In this document: positions 1 to 9,197 of the stretch, piece after piece | Layout: every line of letters begins with the position of its first letter | Position numbering within the stretch: the first letter of the stretch is position 1 | Source of the DNA: Candidatus Anammoxibacter sp. | GTDB lineage: Bacteria; Planctomycetota; Brocadiia; Brocadiales; Anammoxibacteraceae | Assembly (NCBI GenBank): GCA_021777055.1 | Contig: JAIQZO010000046.1 | Location: 47,321-111,320, forward strand | Length of the DNA: 64,000 nt | Direction: 5' to 3' | Position numbers and translations under genes: made by a program | Notes under the pieces: model-generated | The model's input: only the letters and a program-made list of their open reading frames with translations | Database searches by the model: none | What the model was told of the DNA's origin: nothing

Positions 1-641
1 GCAAGTGCGGAGTCTTTAATGCCAGTCCCACGTCCGGTAATATGTTCCGCATCAACATCTTCAAATGAAGCGATAATTGCACTGCTAGGTGTGGTATTTG
101 CAATCCCCATATCACCAGTACCAATAATATCTATCCCGCCCCCATCATTAAACTCTTCATTAAACGCTTCCATTCCGGCCTCTATAGACCTTTCTGCATC
201 CCTTCTACTCATTGCCGGACCTTTTGTTATATTTTGAGTCCCCTTACCTATCTTCTTTATTTTAAGGCCACATAAAGGCTCAAATTCTTTTTTAACGCCA
301 CAGTCCACAACGATTACCTTAGCACCAATATGCTGTGCAAGTATATTTACTGCCGCACCTTTATTAAGAAAGTTATTCACCATCTGCCCGGTTACTTCTT
401 GCGGAAACGCACTTACACCTTCTTCAGCCACACCATGATCGCCAGCCATAGTAAAGATTACCTTTTTCTTAATCTCCCTAAAGAAATCGTCGGTAATCGA
501 TACATATATAGTTGCTAACTCTTCCAGTCTTCCCAGGCTGCATGCAGGAATGGCAAATTTATCTATGTACTCCCGTATCTCTCCTCGGGGATCAATATCT
601 ACATGCTTAATATCCCTTATGGTTTCCTCTAATAGTGACAT
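1..641 (-). CDS. cobT: Nicotinate-nucleotide--dimethylbenzimidazole phosphoribosyltransferase, C-terminus cut by window
   Basis: Reading the minus strand from ATG at 641 gives 213 codons without a stop, running off the window start. Residues such as TMAGDHGVAEEGVSAFPQEV, followed by a GTGDMGIANTTPSSA stretch and an ITGRGTGI stretch, are the conserved core of CobT. The enzyme transfers phosphoribose from nicotinate mononucleotide to dimethylbenzimidazole to make alpha-ribazole phosphate for the lower ligand of cobalamin, in the cytoplasm. The family is about 350 aa, so roughly 140 C-terminal residues, including the catalytic Glu region, lie outside. It starts 9 bases after the CoaB-like gene stops, so the two are probably co-transcribed. 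Identification is firm from family knowledge. Confidence 0.93.
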   Translation of the reverse strand, partial: MSLLEETIRDIKHVDIDPRGEIREYIDKFAIPACSLGRLEELATIYVSITDDFFREIKKKVIFTMAGDHGVAEEGVSAFPQEVTGQMVNNFLNKGAAVNILAQHIGAKVIVVDCGVKKEFEPLCGLKIKKIGKGTQNITKGPAMSRRDAERSIEAGMEAFNEEFNDGGGIDIIGTGDMGIANTTPSSAIIASFEDVDAEHITGRGTGIKDSAL

Positions 642-650
642 AATCTAAAT

Positions 651-1355
651 TCAGTTGCAGTTGCAGTTGCAATTGTTATGCAATCTCTTTGTTATCAGAT
701 CAATCAGGCCAGATGCAATCTCATCTTTTGTATTGTAATGCCCTTCAATCTCGGAATATTTGTTTACTAACAATGCTTTATGCATATCGTTCTTTATACC
801 ATGCAGATCATTAGCCAGGACGTAATCTGCATCACTTTCGGTTAAAAGCTGTTCAGCCTTTTCTAAAAGCCCTTTTTCTGTCTTACTAACCTCCAGTTTG
901 AAACCAACCAAGAGAGCATGAGCCCATACCTTTCTAATCAATTTTATCACTTTTGGAAATTTTATCAATTTAATTGACCATTCAAGATTACTAGACGGCG
1001 TTTTACCGTCCGCTACCTTTTCAGGTATAAAGTCAAGAACTGCCATAGCATGGATTACAACATCAAAACTAACGCTACTTAACCTATTTTCTATAACATT
1101 TAAGAGATCATCGTTTGTTTCAATTCTTATGAGCGTCAGTTTTTCGTCAAACTCCTTTTCCAAGTGACTTATATCTGGAGTATCACTACCTGCACCATAA
1201 ACCATGGTCACCTCCGCACCGGATGTCAACGCCTTTACTGCTATCTTACACCCAAGCCTCCCTGTAGATCTATTACCAATGTATCTAATAGAATCCAGAT
1301 TACATTTGGTAGGGCCTGATGTAATAAGTATATGTTTTCCTTTTAACCGCAGCAT
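651..1355 (-). CDS. CoaB-like phosphopantothenate-cysteine ligase domain protein
   Basis: A 234-aa protein that begins KHILITSGPT and continues with an RYIGNRSTGRLG segment, the signature of the CoaB (phosphopantothenoylcysteine synthetase) fold. Later GFKLEVSKTE and DYVLANDLHG match the CoaB substrate-binding and VANDV-type motifs. CoaB couples CTP hydrolysis to joining 4-phosphopantothenate with cysteine in coenzyme A synthesis. Most bacteria fuse it behind the CoaC decarboxylase (about 400 aa in total). Here only the ligase half is present, so CoaC must be elsewhere, or this is a CoaB relative with another role. The last residues are an Asn-Cys alternation coded by a short hexanucleotide repeat (652-675). 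cobT follows after 9 bases. Confidence 0.75.
   Translation of the reverse strand: MLRLKGKHILITSGPTKCNLDSIRYIGNRSTGRLGCKIAVKALTSGAEVTMVYGAGSDTPDISHLEKEFDEKLTLIRIETNDDLLNVIENRLSSVSFDVVIHAMAVLDFIPEKVADGKTPSSNLEWSIKLIKFPKVIKLIRKVWAHALLVGFKLEVSKTEKGLLEKAEQLLTESDADYVLANDLHGIKNDMHKALLVNKYSEIEGHYNTKDEIASGLIDLITKRLHNNCNCNCN
652..675. repeat. Hexanucleotide (ttgcag)n microsatellite at a gene end
   Basis: About three to four units of ttgcag overlap the 3-prime end and stop codon of the CoaB-like gene, coding its NCNCN tail. Copy-number change would lengthen or shorten the C-terminus by two residues per unit. Confidence 0.7.
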
Positions 1356-1638
1356 TATTTTTTAATTGTGTTGTCGATATTGTTCACTAAAGTAGAAAAA
1401 ATAATATTAACATAAACCGTTAATAATACAAATCCTAAAAATTGTGTAGCAAAAAATATTCAGCTTAAATGTATATTTAATTTCATACCACATTAACCAC
1501 CAATGTTTTTTTATGAAACTGTTGCTTTTTGATGATTCTTTTAATAGTATTTAGAGATCATTATAAAGACTTTTGATCATATTGCGGTTTTAGTAATTAT
1601 TTTTATAAATCTAAAATTAGTAGAGGAAGGGATAGCCA

Positions 1639-2013
1639 ATGAAACTAATAAAAGTTATACTCAAACCTGAAAGAGCAATTGTGCTTAAAGATGAACTGCA
1701 GAGTATGGGGTTCCATGGTATTACTAGTAAAGAGAGCCATGGATTCGGAGAAACAAAGGTAATAAAAAAGCAGATATACAGGGGACGTGTTTACGAAGAG
1801 AGAGCTGATGCAGTAAAGAGAGTTGAATTGGAACTTGTAGCACCAGACGAAAGATTAGAGGATGTAAAAAAAATAGTTGAAGATATAGGAAAGACCGGAA
1901 CTGGTGGAGACGGTCGTTTATATATTTCTACGCTGGATGAGGCACTTCATATTCATTCAGGTACAACACATTTTGGTGATTCCAGCGAAGAAGAGACAGT
2001 AGAAGACATTTAA
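1639..2013 (+). CDS. P-II family nitrogen regulatory protein (GlnB/GlnK-like)
   Basis: A 124-aa protein with the P-II plan: N-terminal MKLIKVILKPER strand-helix, a T-loop region around residues 35-53 with RGRVYE (Tyr52 near the usual uridylylated Tyr51), and the B-loop TGTGGDGR at 86-93 that contacts ATP/ADP. P-II proteins sense 2-oxoglutarate and adenylate nucleotides and control ammonium transport and nitrogen enzymes. The T-loop differs from Escherichia coli GlnB and the acidic tail (residues 112-124) is longer, so modification at Tyr52 is not certain. A strong ribosome site (gaggaagg) lies about 9 bases before the ATG. No amtB or glnA is adjacent. Confidence 0.88.
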   Translation: MKLIKVILKPERAIVLKDELQSMGFHGITSKESHGFGETKVIKKQIYRGRVYEERADAVKRVELELVAPDERLEDVKKIVEDIGKTGTGGDGRLYISTLDEALHIHSGTTHFGDSSEEETVEDI

Positions 2014-2116
2014 GCTTTAGGAAGACGTTTAAGCTTTAAATAGAATACTTACCGCAATATGACTTGATTTATAATTAATTCTAAAATTTTGCATTTAAAC
2101 ATTCTAAAATCAATAA

Positions 2117-2485
2117 ATGGACAGAAAAAGAGTAGAGAATAGAACATCTACACGTCAAATAGCACAACTCCCAGTAAGCCTTAAAGGTCTGGTATGGGAG
2201 CAAATGCAGGCAAAAACGCTAAACATGAGTGAAGGCGGTGCATATTGCAATATAAACCATTTTATAGCACCAATGACAAAGATGATGGTCACATTGGTTT
2301 TACCGTTACATAAAAAAAATGATGACATCCATGAAGAGACGATAAAATGTGAAGCTGTAGTTGTGCATATTAACCCGGAAGAAGAATCAAAGAGCACAAA
2401 AAATTATGAGGTGGGACTCTGGTTTTCAAACCTGAGAAATGGTGATAAAAAGAAGATCAAGCGCTATTTGGAAAATACAGTTTAA
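2117..2485 (+). CDS. PilZ domain protein (predicted c-di-GMP receptor)
   Basis: A 122-aa protein that is a PilZ domain alone. The two c-di-GMP contact motifs are visible: RxxxR at Arg5-Arg9 and NMSEGG at 36-41, matching [D/N]xSxxG. The C-terminal GLWFSNLRNGDKKKIKRYL fits the closing beta-strand and helix of the family. It is probably a cytoplasmic effector that changes partner binding when c-di-GMP is high; the target cannot be told from sequence. It lies 103 bases after the P-II gene on the same strand and has no clear ribosome site. Confidence 0.85.
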   Translation: MDRKRVENRTSTRQIAQLPVSLKGLVWEQMQAKTLNMSEGGAYCNINHFIAPMTKMMVTLVLPLHKKNDDIHEETIKCEAVVVHINPEEESKSTKNYEVGLWFSNLRNGDKKKIKRYLENTV

Positions 2486-2528
2486 TTTGTAAGAATAGCA
2501 ATCAGCACAAACAATATTTTCAACAATA

Positions 2529-4373
2529 TTACTTCAGATACTGTAGCTGATAAAGGTTATAATAGATCCCTTTCTTACTCAAGAGCTCTTCATGCTTCCC
2601 CCACTCAGTAACCTTACCGTTTTGTAACACTATTATTTTGTCCACTTCTTTAATAGTGGATAACCTATGTGCTACTATAATTGATGTACGTCCTTTTATA
2701 AGCTTATTTAACGCGTCTTTAATCAGCAGTTCAGATTCAGTATCCACACTGGAAGTTGCCTCGTCAAGTATTAGGATCTTGGGATCATAAGCCAACGCCC
2801 TAGCAAATGCCAGCAATTGTTTCTGCCCCTGCGAGAAATTCTTCCCTCTCTCATAAACCTCCTGGTGGTAATTGTTCTGCAGTTTTGAAATAAAGCCATC
2901 CGCGTTAGCGTAAGTTGCAGCCTCTTTTACCTTTGAAAAAGGGATATCATCATTACCTATAGTTATATTATATTCAATGTCACCGGAGAAAAGAAATACA
3001 TCCTGCAGCACAATCCCTATATTTCTGCGCAACTCATACTTATCCATCTCCTTAATATCAATTCCGTCAATCAAAATACTACCGTCCTGAATATCATAAA
3101 ATCGGCACAGAAGGTTTATAATTGACGTCTTACCAGACCCTGTTGCACCAACAATCGCAACACTCTCTCCAGGATTCAGGTGAAAAGATATATCTTTAAG
3201 TATATAATCCTCCTCTTCTTCAGGCCTAGTATCAGATTGGACGCAGGCCTCATTCAATTCTGTTTCTACGTTACCGGACTGTTTATACGAAAACCACACT
3301 TTATCAAACCTGATATCGCCCTGCAAGTTACGAATACGACGAGGCGATTCCGTATTAATCATATCTTCAGGAGTATCCAAGAGTTTAAATATCCTCTCCG
3401 ACGAAGCCATTGCCGACTGCATAATATTATACTTCTCCGTAAGATCACGAATCGGCTTAAAGAACCGCTGCAGATATTGTATAAATGCAACCAGCACTCC
3501 GGGCATAATAACCCCTTTTATTACTCCACCTCCACCATACCAGATAATCAAGCTGATGGATATGGCGGTAAATACCTCAACAGTTGGAAAAAAGACCGCA
3601 TTGCAAAATACTGATCGCAGTTGGGTCTTACAGTTATCCAGATTAGCCTGTTCAAACTTATTAAAATTATCCGTCTCTTTCCCAAATGCCTGAACAGTTA
3701 TCATTCCTGAAATATTTTCATGTAAATTTGAGTTCAGCTTTGCAAGGTTCAGCCTGGTGTCCCTATAAGCACTTCTCGCCTTCTCCCTATAAAGCCTCGC
3801 AGCATATAGCAGCAGAGGTAAGACACAAAAAGAGATCAGAGCCAGCCTCCAATCAAGCAGAAAAAGCGTTACGGTAATACCCAAAAGTATAAAAAAGTCA
3901 CCAAATACAACCACAAGCCCCGACGTAAAGAGCTGGTTCAGCACCTCAACGTCATTTACAATCCTAGTCATTAAACGTCCAACCGGGTTTCTGTCAAAAA
4001 AGGAAAGCGACATCTTTTGTATATGAGAAAATAGTTGAACCCTTAGATCATACATTACACGCTGCCCCGTTATCCTCATCACATACATCTGCCCGTACTG
4101 TAAAGCAAAGATTGAGGTCAAAACAATAATATAGAGAAATCCTATACTGTTTATCCCTTCCCAACTACCAACAAGAATATGATCATCTATCACAATCTTG
4201 GTCAGATAAGGGCCAACCAACTGAAGGGCTGAGATTGCCATCAAAAAGATAATTGACAATATTACCTTAATCTTATGTGGCCATAAATATTTGATGAGCC
4301 GTTTAATTAACCTGGAATCATAGGCTTTTCCAACAATCTCATCTTCTAAAAAACTTGTAGAATCTGGTCTCAT
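2529..4373 (-). CDS. ABC exporter half-transporter (MsbA/YheH type), intact Walker site
   Basis: A 614-aa fused permease-ATPase. The N-terminal half has six membrane segments (about residues 30-325) and the C-terminal half is the nucleotide-binding domain. It has Walker A GATGSGKTS, Walker B ILILDEATSS with the catalytic Glu, and H-loop IVAHRLST, but the signature is FSQGQKQ instead of LSGGQ. The partner at 4683-6488 has the opposite pattern, so the pair fits a heterodimeric exporter with one working and one degenerate ATP site, as known for BmrCD, TmrAB and TM287/288. Substrate (lipid, drug or peptide) is not evident. It lies downstream of its partner, separated by 309 bases with an inverted repeat. 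Confidence 0.9.
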   Translation of the reverse strand: MRPDSTSFLEDEIVGKAYDSRLIKRLIKYLWPHKIKVILSIIFLMAISALQLVGPYLTKIVIDDHILVGSWEGINSIGFLYIIVLTSIFALQYGQMYVMRITGQRVMYDLRVQLFSHIQKMSLSFFDRNPVGRLMTRIVNDVEVLNQLFTSGLVVVFGDFFILLGITVTLFLLDWRLALISFCVLPLLLYAARLYREKARSAYRDTRLNLAKLNSNLHENISGMITVQAFGKETDNFNKFEQANLDNCKTQLRSVFCNAVFFPTVEVFTAISISLIIWYGGGGVIKGVIMPGVLVAFIQYLQRFFKPIRDLTEKYNIMQSAMASSERIFKLLDTPEDMINTESPRRIRNLQGDIRFDKVWFSYKQSGNVETELNEACVQSDTRPEEEEDYILKDISFHLNPGESVAIVGATGSGKTSIINLLCRFYDIQDGSILIDGIDIKEMDKYELRRNIGIVLQDVFLFSGDIEYNITIGNDDIPFSKVKEAATYANADGFISKLQNNYHQEVYERGKNFSQGQKQLLAFARALAYDPKILILDEATSSVDTESELLIKDALNKLIKGRTSIIVAHRLSTIKEVDKIIVLQNGKVTEWGKHEELLSKKGIYYNLYQLQYLK

Positions 4374-4410
4374 ATAACTAGTGCATACGGAAAATTTTTA
4401 ACTGTTAAAC

Positions 4411-4460
4411 TCTTAATCTTAATCGTAGTGTGTGAATTAAGATTAGGAGTATAATAATTG
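4411..4460. repeat. Short inverted repeat of the cttaatcttaatcg family
   Basis: An imperfect inverted repeat with arms of the form cttaatcttaatcg and gaattaagattaggag. The same word occurs at 10752-10805, 14268-14320 and 36980-37040, so this is a dispersed family rather than a gene-specific hairpin. Confidence 0.5.
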
Positions 4461-4562
4461 TATATTCAAACTGGTTCTCAAAAATCATCTCCCCGATAGT
4501 GGCAAAAGAAGTTAGCCCACTGCGTTAGCTGTGGGTATAGGGTAATGTCCTGATCCAAATAA

Positions 4563-4650
4563 GCTCCTTTAGGGGCGACAGAAATATTTCGTTACTAAGA
4601 TATCCTGAATATATTTTTAACATGCATCTTTCTGTCGCTCCTAAAGGAGC
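4563..4650. repeat. 22-bp inverted repeat between the two ABC genes
   Basis: Arms at 4563-4584 and 4629-4650 match at 21 of 22 positions (gctcctttaggggcgacaga against its complement) around a 44-base AT-rich loop. It lies in the 309-base gap of the ABC operon. It could be a small mobile-repeat relic or an intra-operon attenuating or stabilising hairpin; neither end has a clear T-run. Confidence 0.6.
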
Positions 4651-4682
4651 GAAATATACTTACAAGTTGAATTTATGAAATC

Positions 4683-6488
4683 TCAATACATCACTCCCAT
4701 ATCCATTGCAAGCATCTGATTCTTGTATATCTTATAATAGGCCCCTTCCAGATCAACCAGTTCCTGATGAGTTCCCCTTTCGATGATCTTTCCCTTGTCA
4801 AATACTATAATCATGTCTGCAGACTTAACTGTGGAGATTCTGTGTGATATTATTATCGTTGTTATACCTTTAACCTTCTGTTCTAACCTTTTAAAGATCT
4901 CATTTTCAGTTCCTGTATCAAGGCTGGAAAATGCATCATCCAGGATTAATACCTTTGATTTTCCTAGCAGTGCACGAGCAATTGCGACTCTCTGTTTCTG
5001 CCCTCCTGATAAGGTGACTCCCCTTTCTCCTATACGGGTATCAATGCCGTCAGGAAACGACAGCAAATCCTTTTCCAACCCGGCAGTAACAGCCGCATCC
5101 CATACGCTATCAAAGTCCTCACTCTCACATTGCGATTGCTGCCCAGAATTGTAACCAAAAACTATATTCTCCCTGATAGTATCCGAAAAGAGGAAAGGGT
5201 CCTGGTCCACATATCCTATATTTTGACGAATGGTTTGAATCGGTATCTTTTTAATATCTATCCCCCCTATGGTGATTTGCCCAGCACCCACATCGTAGTT
5301 CCTTAAAATTAACCTCCCTATAGTACTCTTACCTGAGCCAACTTGCCCCACTATCCCCACACTACTACCCTCGTTAACAGTAAATGTAACATTGGATAGA
5401 GATTTCGTATCGGCGTCAGTGTACGCAAACTCCACATCATTAAGCGCGATATCCCATCTCCCCGGGATAAAGCTCTCTTTCTCCTCATCAACAGCTGGCA
5501 GGTAATCACAAATTTCAGGTTCCACATTCATGATTGATTCAATCCTTGACATAGATGCCGCACCTCTTTGTATAAGGTTTACCATAAACCCTATGGCCAT
5601 CATTGGCCATGTAAGCATGGCCAGATATCCGTTAAATCCTACAAACGACCCCAAGGTCATCTTTCCGGCAATCACATCCTTACCACCAAGCCATAAAACA
5701 GCTGCAGCACTTATACCGGACATAAATGTAAGCATGGGAAACAACACGCCGGACACCTTTACAAGTTGTAAATTTTTGTTAATGTACTCTTTGTTCAGCA
5801 CCTCAAATCTCTTCCTCTCGCTGTTTTCCTGCACATATGCCTGTACAACCCGTATACCTGATATACTTTCCTGCACCATTGCACTTATCTTTGATATCTG
5901 AGCCTGCACCCCCATATATCTTTTTCTGATAAGTTTTCCAAACTTCATTACCAACATACAGATAATTATCATGGGAAGCAGCGCGACAAAGGTTAACCGC
6001 GCGTTTATATAGAACATCATCCCCAAACTTGCAGAAATAGTAACAATAGTATCTACAATGATCATTGCTCCCATACCAAGGAATTCCCGAACGGCATTCA
6101 TGTCGTTAGTAGCACGGGACATTAAATCTCCTGTCTTTGTACGTGCAAAAAACGAGGCAGAAAGGCATTGAAGATGACGAAAATAGTCATTTCTCAGATC
6201 ATACTCAACCAACCTTGACAAACCGAAAAGATACTTTCTCCAGAAAAATCTGAAAACCGCCTGAATGAACACCACACCCACAATTAATATGGCATATTTC
6301 AACAGTAAGTCTGATCCCTTTATATTCTTAAACGAATCAATAGCACATTTGATCAGCCACGGTGTACACAATCCCAGCAAATCTGTAATAACTAAAGCAA
6401 CAATCCCTAATATAAGCTGTCTTTTATATTTTTTTATATATTTTGATAATTTTCTTAGAGTATTAATGGTATATCTCCAATTTACCAC
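4683..6488 (-). CDS. ABC exporter half-transporter (YheI type), degenerate Walker B
   Basis: A 601-aa half-transporter with six N-terminal membrane segments and a C-terminal ATPase. Walker A is GQVGSGKST and the signature is a canonical LSGGQKQR, but Walker B reads VLILDDAFSS with Asp where the catalytic Glu normally sits; the H-loop is IISHRIST. The canonical signature would complete the intact Walker site of the 614-aa partner, while its own Asp-type site pairs with the partner's FSQGQ. This reciprocal pattern is the hallmark of asymmetric heterodimeric exporters. It is the first gene of the pair on the minus strand. Confidence 0.9.
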   Translation of the reverse strand: MVNWRYTINTLRKLSKYIKKYKRQLILGIVALVITDLLGLCTPWLIKCAIDSFKNIKGSDLLLKYAILIVGVVFIQAVFRFFWRKYLFGLSRLVEYDLRNDYFRHLQCLSASFFARTKTGDLMSRATNDMNAVREFLGMGAMIIVDTIVTISASLGMMFYINARLTFVALLPMIIICMLVMKFGKLIRKRYMGVQAQISKISAMVQESISGIRVVQAYVQENSERKRFEVLNKEYINKNLQLVKVSGVLFPMLTFMSGISAAAVLWLGGKDVIAGKMTLGSFVGFNGYLAMLTWPMMAIGFMVNLIQRGAASMSRIESIMNVEPEICDYLPAVDEEKESFIPGRWDIALNDVEFAYTDADTKSLSNVTFTVNEGSSVGIVGQVGSGKSTIGRLILRNYDVGAGQITIGGIDIKKIPIQTIRQNIGYVDQDPFLFSDTIRENIVFGYNSGQQSQCESEDFDSVWDAAVTAGLEKDLLSFPDGIDTRIGERGVTLSGGQKQRVAIARALLGKSKVLILDDAFSSLDTGTENEIFKRLEQKVKGITTIIISHRISTVKSADMIIVFDKGKIIERGTHQELVDLEGAYYKIYKNQMLAMDMGVMY

Positions 6489-6521
6489 CTAAATTATGGA
6501 TCAATTCCGTATAATTGAATA

Positions 6522-6693
6522 ACACACCCCTAAATCCCCTCTTATAAGAGAGGACCTGTTAAACTTCGTACTGGCATAAACTGGATATTCTAGTATCAAA
6601 TTGATACCCGTACAAAGTTTAGTTAATAATACCTGATCCGGTTAATTCCCCTCTAAAAAAAGAGGGGTGGATACGTGAGCAAACGGGGTCTGT
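6522..6693. repeat. MITE-like repeat with acacacccc/ggggtstgt ends, copy 1
   Basis: It begins acacacccctaaatcccctc and ends with gaggggtgg then ggggtctgt. A second copy with the same ends and internal aatcccctct/agaggggtgg palindromes is at 57060-57167. Terminal words are complementary and no coding capacity is seen, so this is a non-autonomous dispersed element upstream of the ABC genes. Confidence 0.65.
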
Positions 6694-6737
6694 AAAGGAC
6701 TCTAAACAGAGGTAACATTAGATCTCTATACATCTTC

Positions 6738-7781
6738 CTACTCCCCTATATATTTCGCATAAATATTCTTTGCCGTTATCTGATCATTAGTACCAAATAC
6801 AATAGACCTTCCATCGTTAAACAGGGTTATTTCATACCCGCCAGTCTTAAACTTTAACATATGTTCATTAAAACGCACATCACCTATACATGCAAGTCTC
6901 TGAGCCACATCTTTAAAATTAATATGTTTATCCTCTTTATATCTGATTTGCACCGCATTTCGTCCGCATAGCGTGGCAGTCAAAGAGTCCAAGCCCCCTG
7001 CAAGAAAATCAAACCTTCCCTCTTTGCACACAGGGCAATTCCCTATGAGCCTTGCATTTTCAATGTTTATTTTGTCATACTTTACATACCAGACATCGAT
7101 ACTAATAAGCTTTTTGTTCAGCTGTCCAACGTTGCCGGTAAGTATCTTAAATACCTCCGCCGTCTGTATAGAAGCAATAATATTTACAATAGGAGCGATC
7201 ACTCCACTGGTATCACATGTTGGGGATGAACCAGGTGAAGGAATTGTCTCAAAAACACAACGCAGGCATGGTGTTAAACCGGGTATGATATTCATAGACA
7301 AACCAACGCTACCAACACAGGCACCATAGATCCATGGTATTTTTGATTTTACGCAATAATCGTTAATCAAAAATCTGGTCCCAAAGTTATCTAACCCGTC
7401 AATAACAATATCTGCCCCGCTTATCAGTTCGTCAATATTATCTGAATTTATATCAGTGACAAATGGGACCACATTAACATTGGAATTTATTTTCCTTAAT
7501 TTTCTCTCTGCTGCAACAGCCTTCGGAAGATCATCTTTCACGTCATCCTCATCAAAGATCACTTGCCGTTGGAGATTAGATTCTTCAACAAAATCCCTGT
7601 CTATGATCCTTATAGTGCCCACACCCGCACGGACAAGAGAATCTGCAATTACACTACCTAGGGCTCCACATCCGGCCACAACAACAACCCCTTTATTTAA
7701 TCTCTCCTGCCCTTCAGCTCCAATACCTTTAAAAAGAACCTGCCTTGAGTACCGTTGAGAAACATTATTATTGATTGTCAT
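6738..7781 (-). CDS. ThiF/MoeB/HesA family E1-like adenylyltransferase
   Basis: A 347-aa protein with RYSRQVLFKGIG at the start and GCGALGSVIADSLVRAGVG, the Rossmann ATP-binding loop of ThiF/MoeB enzymes. Zinc-binding pairs CLRC and CPVC and a Cys in TCDTSGVIAP at the expected catalytic position are present. Such enzymes adenylate the C-terminal Gly of a ubiquitin-like sulfur carrier (MoaD or ThiS) for molybdopterin or thiamine synthesis. About 95 extra C-terminal residues carry a small domain in the place where some MoeB proteins have a rhodanese, but no rhodanese active-site Cys loop is seen. No moaD or thiS gene is adjacent, so the exact pathway is open. Confidence 0.85.
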   Translation of the reverse strand: MTINNNVSQRYSRQVLFKGIGAEGQERLNKGVVVVAGCGALGSVIADSLVRAGVGTIRIIDRDFVEESNLQRQVIFDEDDVKDDLPKAVAAERKLRKINSNVNVVPFVTDINSDNIDELISGADIVIDGLDNFGTRFLINDYCVKSKIPWIYGACVGSVGLSMNIIPGLTPCLRCVFETIPSPGSSPTCDTSGVIAPIVNIIASIQTAEVFKILTGNVGQLNKKLISIDVWYVKYDKINIENARLIGNCPVCKEGRFDFLAGGLDSLTATLCGRNAVQIRYKEDKHINFKDVAQRLACIGDVRFNEHMLKFKTGGYEITLFNDGRSIVFGTNDQITAKNIYAKYIGE

Positions 7782-8431
7782 TTGTCTTTAATTTATTGAT
7801 GATACTTAACGAGGCTCAAGTGAGACATTTATGACCCCATATAGTAAGGTATGATTCTATAAAATAGGTTTGGATATTCTGATTAAGGAAAGGAAATTTA
7901 ATAAATTGCCTGGTTAACGATCAGATTAACGTTAGATTTATCCAAAGCTCAAACACGCCACCTAATGTGGGAGTTCAAGATCTTGAGCTTCCACATTAGG
8001 CAATCTGATAACGCGAAAGAAACATGTAATTTATGTAATACCATCTTCCATAGACATAAGAATGGGCATATAATAAATTACTCATGTCACACAAATCTTC
8101 TATATTATCTTTCCCCTAACTTTAATAGCCAAATCCTCTACACGGTAAAGGCCTCACTTCTGGTTTGGTTCATCAGCTTGAACAAATCGAACATAAATCA
8201 GAGGGCCACATGTACAATTTATTAAATGCTTATCACATAAAAAAGGCCGAAAATACCTAAAATGGGTATCCATCAAACACCCAGGTATTTTCAGCCTTTT
8301 ATTATTTAACATGCCATCTTTATAGAAGTTTACAATACTGACATCTTCTAATTCTCTGATTTATCAACTATCTCCACGTTTACGATCGTATCCAATTCAG
8401 GTTTGTAAACTACACTCACGTCTCTATGCAG
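7782..8431. other. 650-base intergenic region with palindrome, repeat half and terminator
   Basis: It holds a 40-bp near-perfect palindrome at 7961-8000 (arms cctaatgtgggagttcaaga and its complement, two mismatches), a stretch at about 8160-8230 related to the element at 50072-50239 (shared gaacaaatc-aacataaatc and tacaatttatta words), and the hairpin at 8241-8300. An 86-codon frame across it looks like chance. Confidence 0.55.
8241..8300. terminator. Bidirectional hairpin terminator
   Basis: Arms aaaaggccgaaaatacct (8241-8258) and aggtattttcagcctttt (8283-8300) pair with one mismatch. A-runs on the left and T-rich sequence on the right provide U-tracts in either direction. It is positioned to end the nifU-like transcript on the minus strand. 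Confidence 0.7.
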
Positions 8432-8650
8432 CTATGCAGCTTCTACACTTACAACCTCCGGAACAGCTTCTTTCAACCTGGCCTCAACTCCATGCTTTAA
8501 GGTCATAAGTGCACTGGGGCAAGATCCACATGCACCTTTCAGTTTAACCTTTACAACGCCACCTTCTATACTAACCAACTCAATATCACCACCATCTGCC
8601 TGTAAAGCAGGTCTTATGCTTTCAAGCGCTTTCTCTACTCTTTCTTTCAT
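8432..8650 (-). CDS. NifU-like C-terminal domain Fe-S scaffold protein
   Basis: A 72-aa protein consisting of a single NifU C-terminal domain: LQADGGDIELVSIEGGVVKV then GACGSCPSALMTLKHGVE, with the CxxC pair at Cys41 and Cys44 that holds a transferable [4Fe-4S] cluster between two subunits. It serves iron-sulfur cluster assembly or delivery in the cytoplasm. I chose the ATG at 8650 rather than one at 8680 because a strong ribosome site (gaaggaga) lies 7 bases before it and family members start MxxxVexaL. It stands alone, without nifS or iscU beside it. Confidence 0.9.
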   Translation of the reverse strand: MKERVEKALESIRPALQADGGDIELVSIEGGVVKVKLKGACGSCPSALMTLKHGVEARLKEAVPEVVSVEAA

Positions 8651-8724
8651 GCAAATCTCCTTCAAAAAAAATGTCGTCATAAAAACAATACTGATTCTAA
8701 ACGCATCTCATTAATATACTACAA

Positions 8725-8965
8725 GTATAAGTATCGTCTTACGTTATAAAAACTTCTCTAAAAAAAAGTTGTAGTCTTTATGGAATACAGAATACAGTAG
8801 ACAGAAGTCAGAAGTCAGAAGTCAGAATAAAAGAAAACATGACTCAGGAAGTGAATAGAAATTTACAATTAATAACTCTACTGTAAAACAAGCACCAAAC
8901 TATGTTTTATTCTGTATTCTGGTTGCGGATTCGCCACACTATGGATTCTGGTTGTAACTTTGCCG
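8725..8965 (-). repeat. R1 dispersed repeat, copy a
   Basis: One of about five copies of a roughly 210-230 bp AT-rich element (others near 17320-17532, 23917-24152, 24153-24368, 42560-42780). This copy is in the opposite orientation to the one at 17.3 kb. Shared marks are ttgcggattcgcc / gcggcaaagccgcaacc at one end, gaatacag-gagacagaat internal inverted repeats, and an agaagtttttataaagtaat end. The inner part includes three tandem agaagtc units. It has no coding capacity. Confidence 0.65.
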
Positions 8966-9197
8966 CATTCTGTTATATAAAGTAAATAAATAAAGGATTT
9001 TTGTCAATATTAAACTATGGTACACTGTGAAAATCCCAAATATTATAGTATTCTCTAGTAGAATCATGTTTTTTGAGAACAGATATTTACATCGCGCAGT
9101 TAAGTTATTTGCAGAGGTATAGTTACTGGATATAGGATGTTCTATAACCAGTTTGGTAACTTTAATAATGTTACATTTTTAGTTAAAGAATAACTAC

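Noticed and set aside
1..641. Cobalamin riboswitch near cobT
   Set aside because: cobT follows the upstream gene after 9 bases, leaving no room, and no B12-box is seen upstream of the CoaB-like gene.
7965..8225. 86-codon plus-strand frame
   Set aside because: It begins inside a 40-bp palindrome and runs across repeat-like sequence; no ribosome site or recognisable composition.
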